Both the position numbers and the translations under genes were made by a program. The notes below the pieces were generated by a model, which did no database searches, was not told where the DNA came from, and saw only the letters and a program-made list of their open reading frames with translations. Shown piece by piece: positions 63,410-64,000 of a stretch of 64,000 bases of DNA. This stretch comes from JACRBR01 sp964371355 (lineage in GTDB: Bacteria; Chloroflexota; Dehalococcoidia; DSTF01; JACRBR01), in contig CAYJMG010000005.1 of assembly GCA_964371355.1 (NCBI GenBank), positions 1 through 64,000 on the forward strand. Direction: 5' to 3'. The stretch's first letter is position 1. Each line of letters opens with the position of its first letter.

Positions 63410-63835
63410 ATGAACGACGAACGACGCGACTTCCTCAACGCCAACCGCCTCTGTATCGTCGGCGTCGGCCGCAAGGCAGGGCCGCCGCACATGTCGCCCG
63501 TCTACTACGTCGTGGACGGGGACGACATCCTCATCTCCACCACGCATTCGCGCTTCAAGGCGAAGGCGATCGCCCGCAATCCCGACGTCTCGCTCTGCGT
63601 GCTGGCCGAGCAGTTCCCGTTTCCGTACCTCCTCGTGTACGGCAAGGGCCGCGTCGAAGACACCGGCGCCGCCGGCCTGATGATGAGGATCGGCGAGCGC
63701 ATGACGGGCAACCCGGTGCCCGAAGCCGCGCGCCCCGGCGTCGAGCAGCGCGCAAAGGACGAAGGTCGCCTCGTCCTCCGCGTGACGCCGCTCGAGTTCC
63801 GCTCGACGCTACCGCTCGCGCAGCAGAAGAAGTAG
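63410..63835 (+). CDS. PPOX-class F420-dependent / pyridoxamine-phosphate-oxidase-like flavoprotein
   Basis: The 141 residues have the split-barrel pattern NANRLCIVGVGRKAGPPHMS, PVYYVVDGDDILISTTHSRFK and a NPDVSLCVLAEQFPF strand. This matches the F420/FMN-binding PPOX family. ATG 63410 is preferred because GGAG lies 6 nt upstream; ATG 63374 is the alternative. It is divergent from marR and shares its operator, so it is probably part of the same inducible response. The substrate is unknown. Confidence 0.82.
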   Translation: MNDERRDFLNANRLCIVGVGRKAGPPHMSPVYYVVDGDDILISTTHSRFKAKAIARNPDVSLCVLAEQFPFPYLLVYGKGRVEDTGAAGLMMRIGERMTGNPVPEAARPGVEQRAKDEGRLVLRVTPLEFRSTLPLAQQKK

Positions 63836-63847
63836 GCGGATTGCCCG

Positions 63848-64000
63848 ATGGTCGACCATAGCCGCACGCTCGCCGACATCATCGTCAACCTGCCGCGCAT
63901 CCAGCTCTACGCGGTCTTCATGCGGCCGACCGAGGCCTTCCAGTCGCCCCGCACCCCCGAAGGCGCGGAGACGCTGCGCCAGCACCTGCTCTATCTCTTC
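63848..64000 (+). CDS. partial protein, possibly YciI-like (runs off the window)
   Basis: The open frame starts at ATG 63848, 12 bp after the PPOX stop, and continues past base 64000. The visible 51 residues contain IQLYAVFMRPTEAFQSPRTP and LRQHLLYLF, which resemble the start of YciI/YCII-like domains. Only the N-terminus is seen, so the assignment is tentative. It is likely co-transcribed with the PPOX gene. Confidence 0.5.
   Translation, partial: MVDHSRTLADIIVNLPRIQLYAVFMRPTEAFQSPRTPEGAETLRQHLLYLF

Overview
The window is a high-G+C bacterial chromosome segment (roughly two-thirds G+C by eye). A Chloroflexota (Dehalococcoidia-like) or similar monoderm-type soil/aquatic bacterium fits best. 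The clues are F420-type luciferase-fold and PPOX flavoproteins, a Tad pilus motor without a secretin, a K+-independent H+-pyrophosphatase, HadA/HadB-like dehydratase pairs, and several promoters whose -10 box sits 6-9 bp before the start codon (leaderless transcripts). The phylum is an inference; no rRNA is present. The only RNA gene recognised with confidence is tRNA-Asp(GTC).

Layout. 0.1-5.7 kb: an LLM oxidoreductase; soxR divergent from a split transketolase that carries a textbook SoxR box; an SDR; an AAA+ ATPase. 5.9-6.1 kb: an unassigned multi-hairpin/pseudoknot region. 6.4-15 kb: a VWA-FHA protein, an ECF-like sigma factor, then cpaB-cpaE-cpaF-tadB-tadC. 15-29 kb: mixed catabolic genes (heme-oxygenase-like ABM, DUF2961, cupin, GH78 rhamnosidase, DUF2235, serine hydrolase, D-aminoacylase-like, hydrolase-cyclase fusion) and a double-cupredoxin lipoprotein divergent from a MerR regulator. 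29.4-35 kb: tRNA-Asp, an oligopeptide-type binding lipoprotein divergent from an Lrp/AsnC regulator, an ABC-2 exporter, a cupin, a class-A beta-lactamase-like protein. 35.1-39.9 kb: a 128-bp palindromic element, then a surface-polysaccharide operon (hexapeptide acyltransferase, two methyltransferases, Wzt/Wzm exporter). 40-46 kb: Xer recombinase, acyl-CoA synthetase, H+-PPase. 46.4-51.2 kb: an operon of two HadA-like + MaoC pairs and two MFE-2-type SDRs, split by a REP-associated tyrosine transposase (RAYT) with its REPs. 51-54.8 kb: a duplicated DinB-like hydrolase bracketing a secreted esterase/TetR divergon. 54.9-59.6 kb: housekeeping sigma factor, orphan beta-class DNA methyltransferase, DNA polymerase IV. 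59.7-64 kb: a MarR-controlled operon (extradiol dioxygenase, FAH-family hydrolase, FAD oxidoreductase) divergent from an F420-type PPOX gene.

The regulatory sequences are unusually legible. At least four divergent regulator/target pairs (SoxR, MerR, TetR, MarR) have good -35/-10 boxes overlapped by a palindrome. Two dispersed palindromic repeat families, a RAYT with inverted REPs plus a relic of a second copy, and heptanucleotide repeats abutting stop codons make up the repeat landscape.
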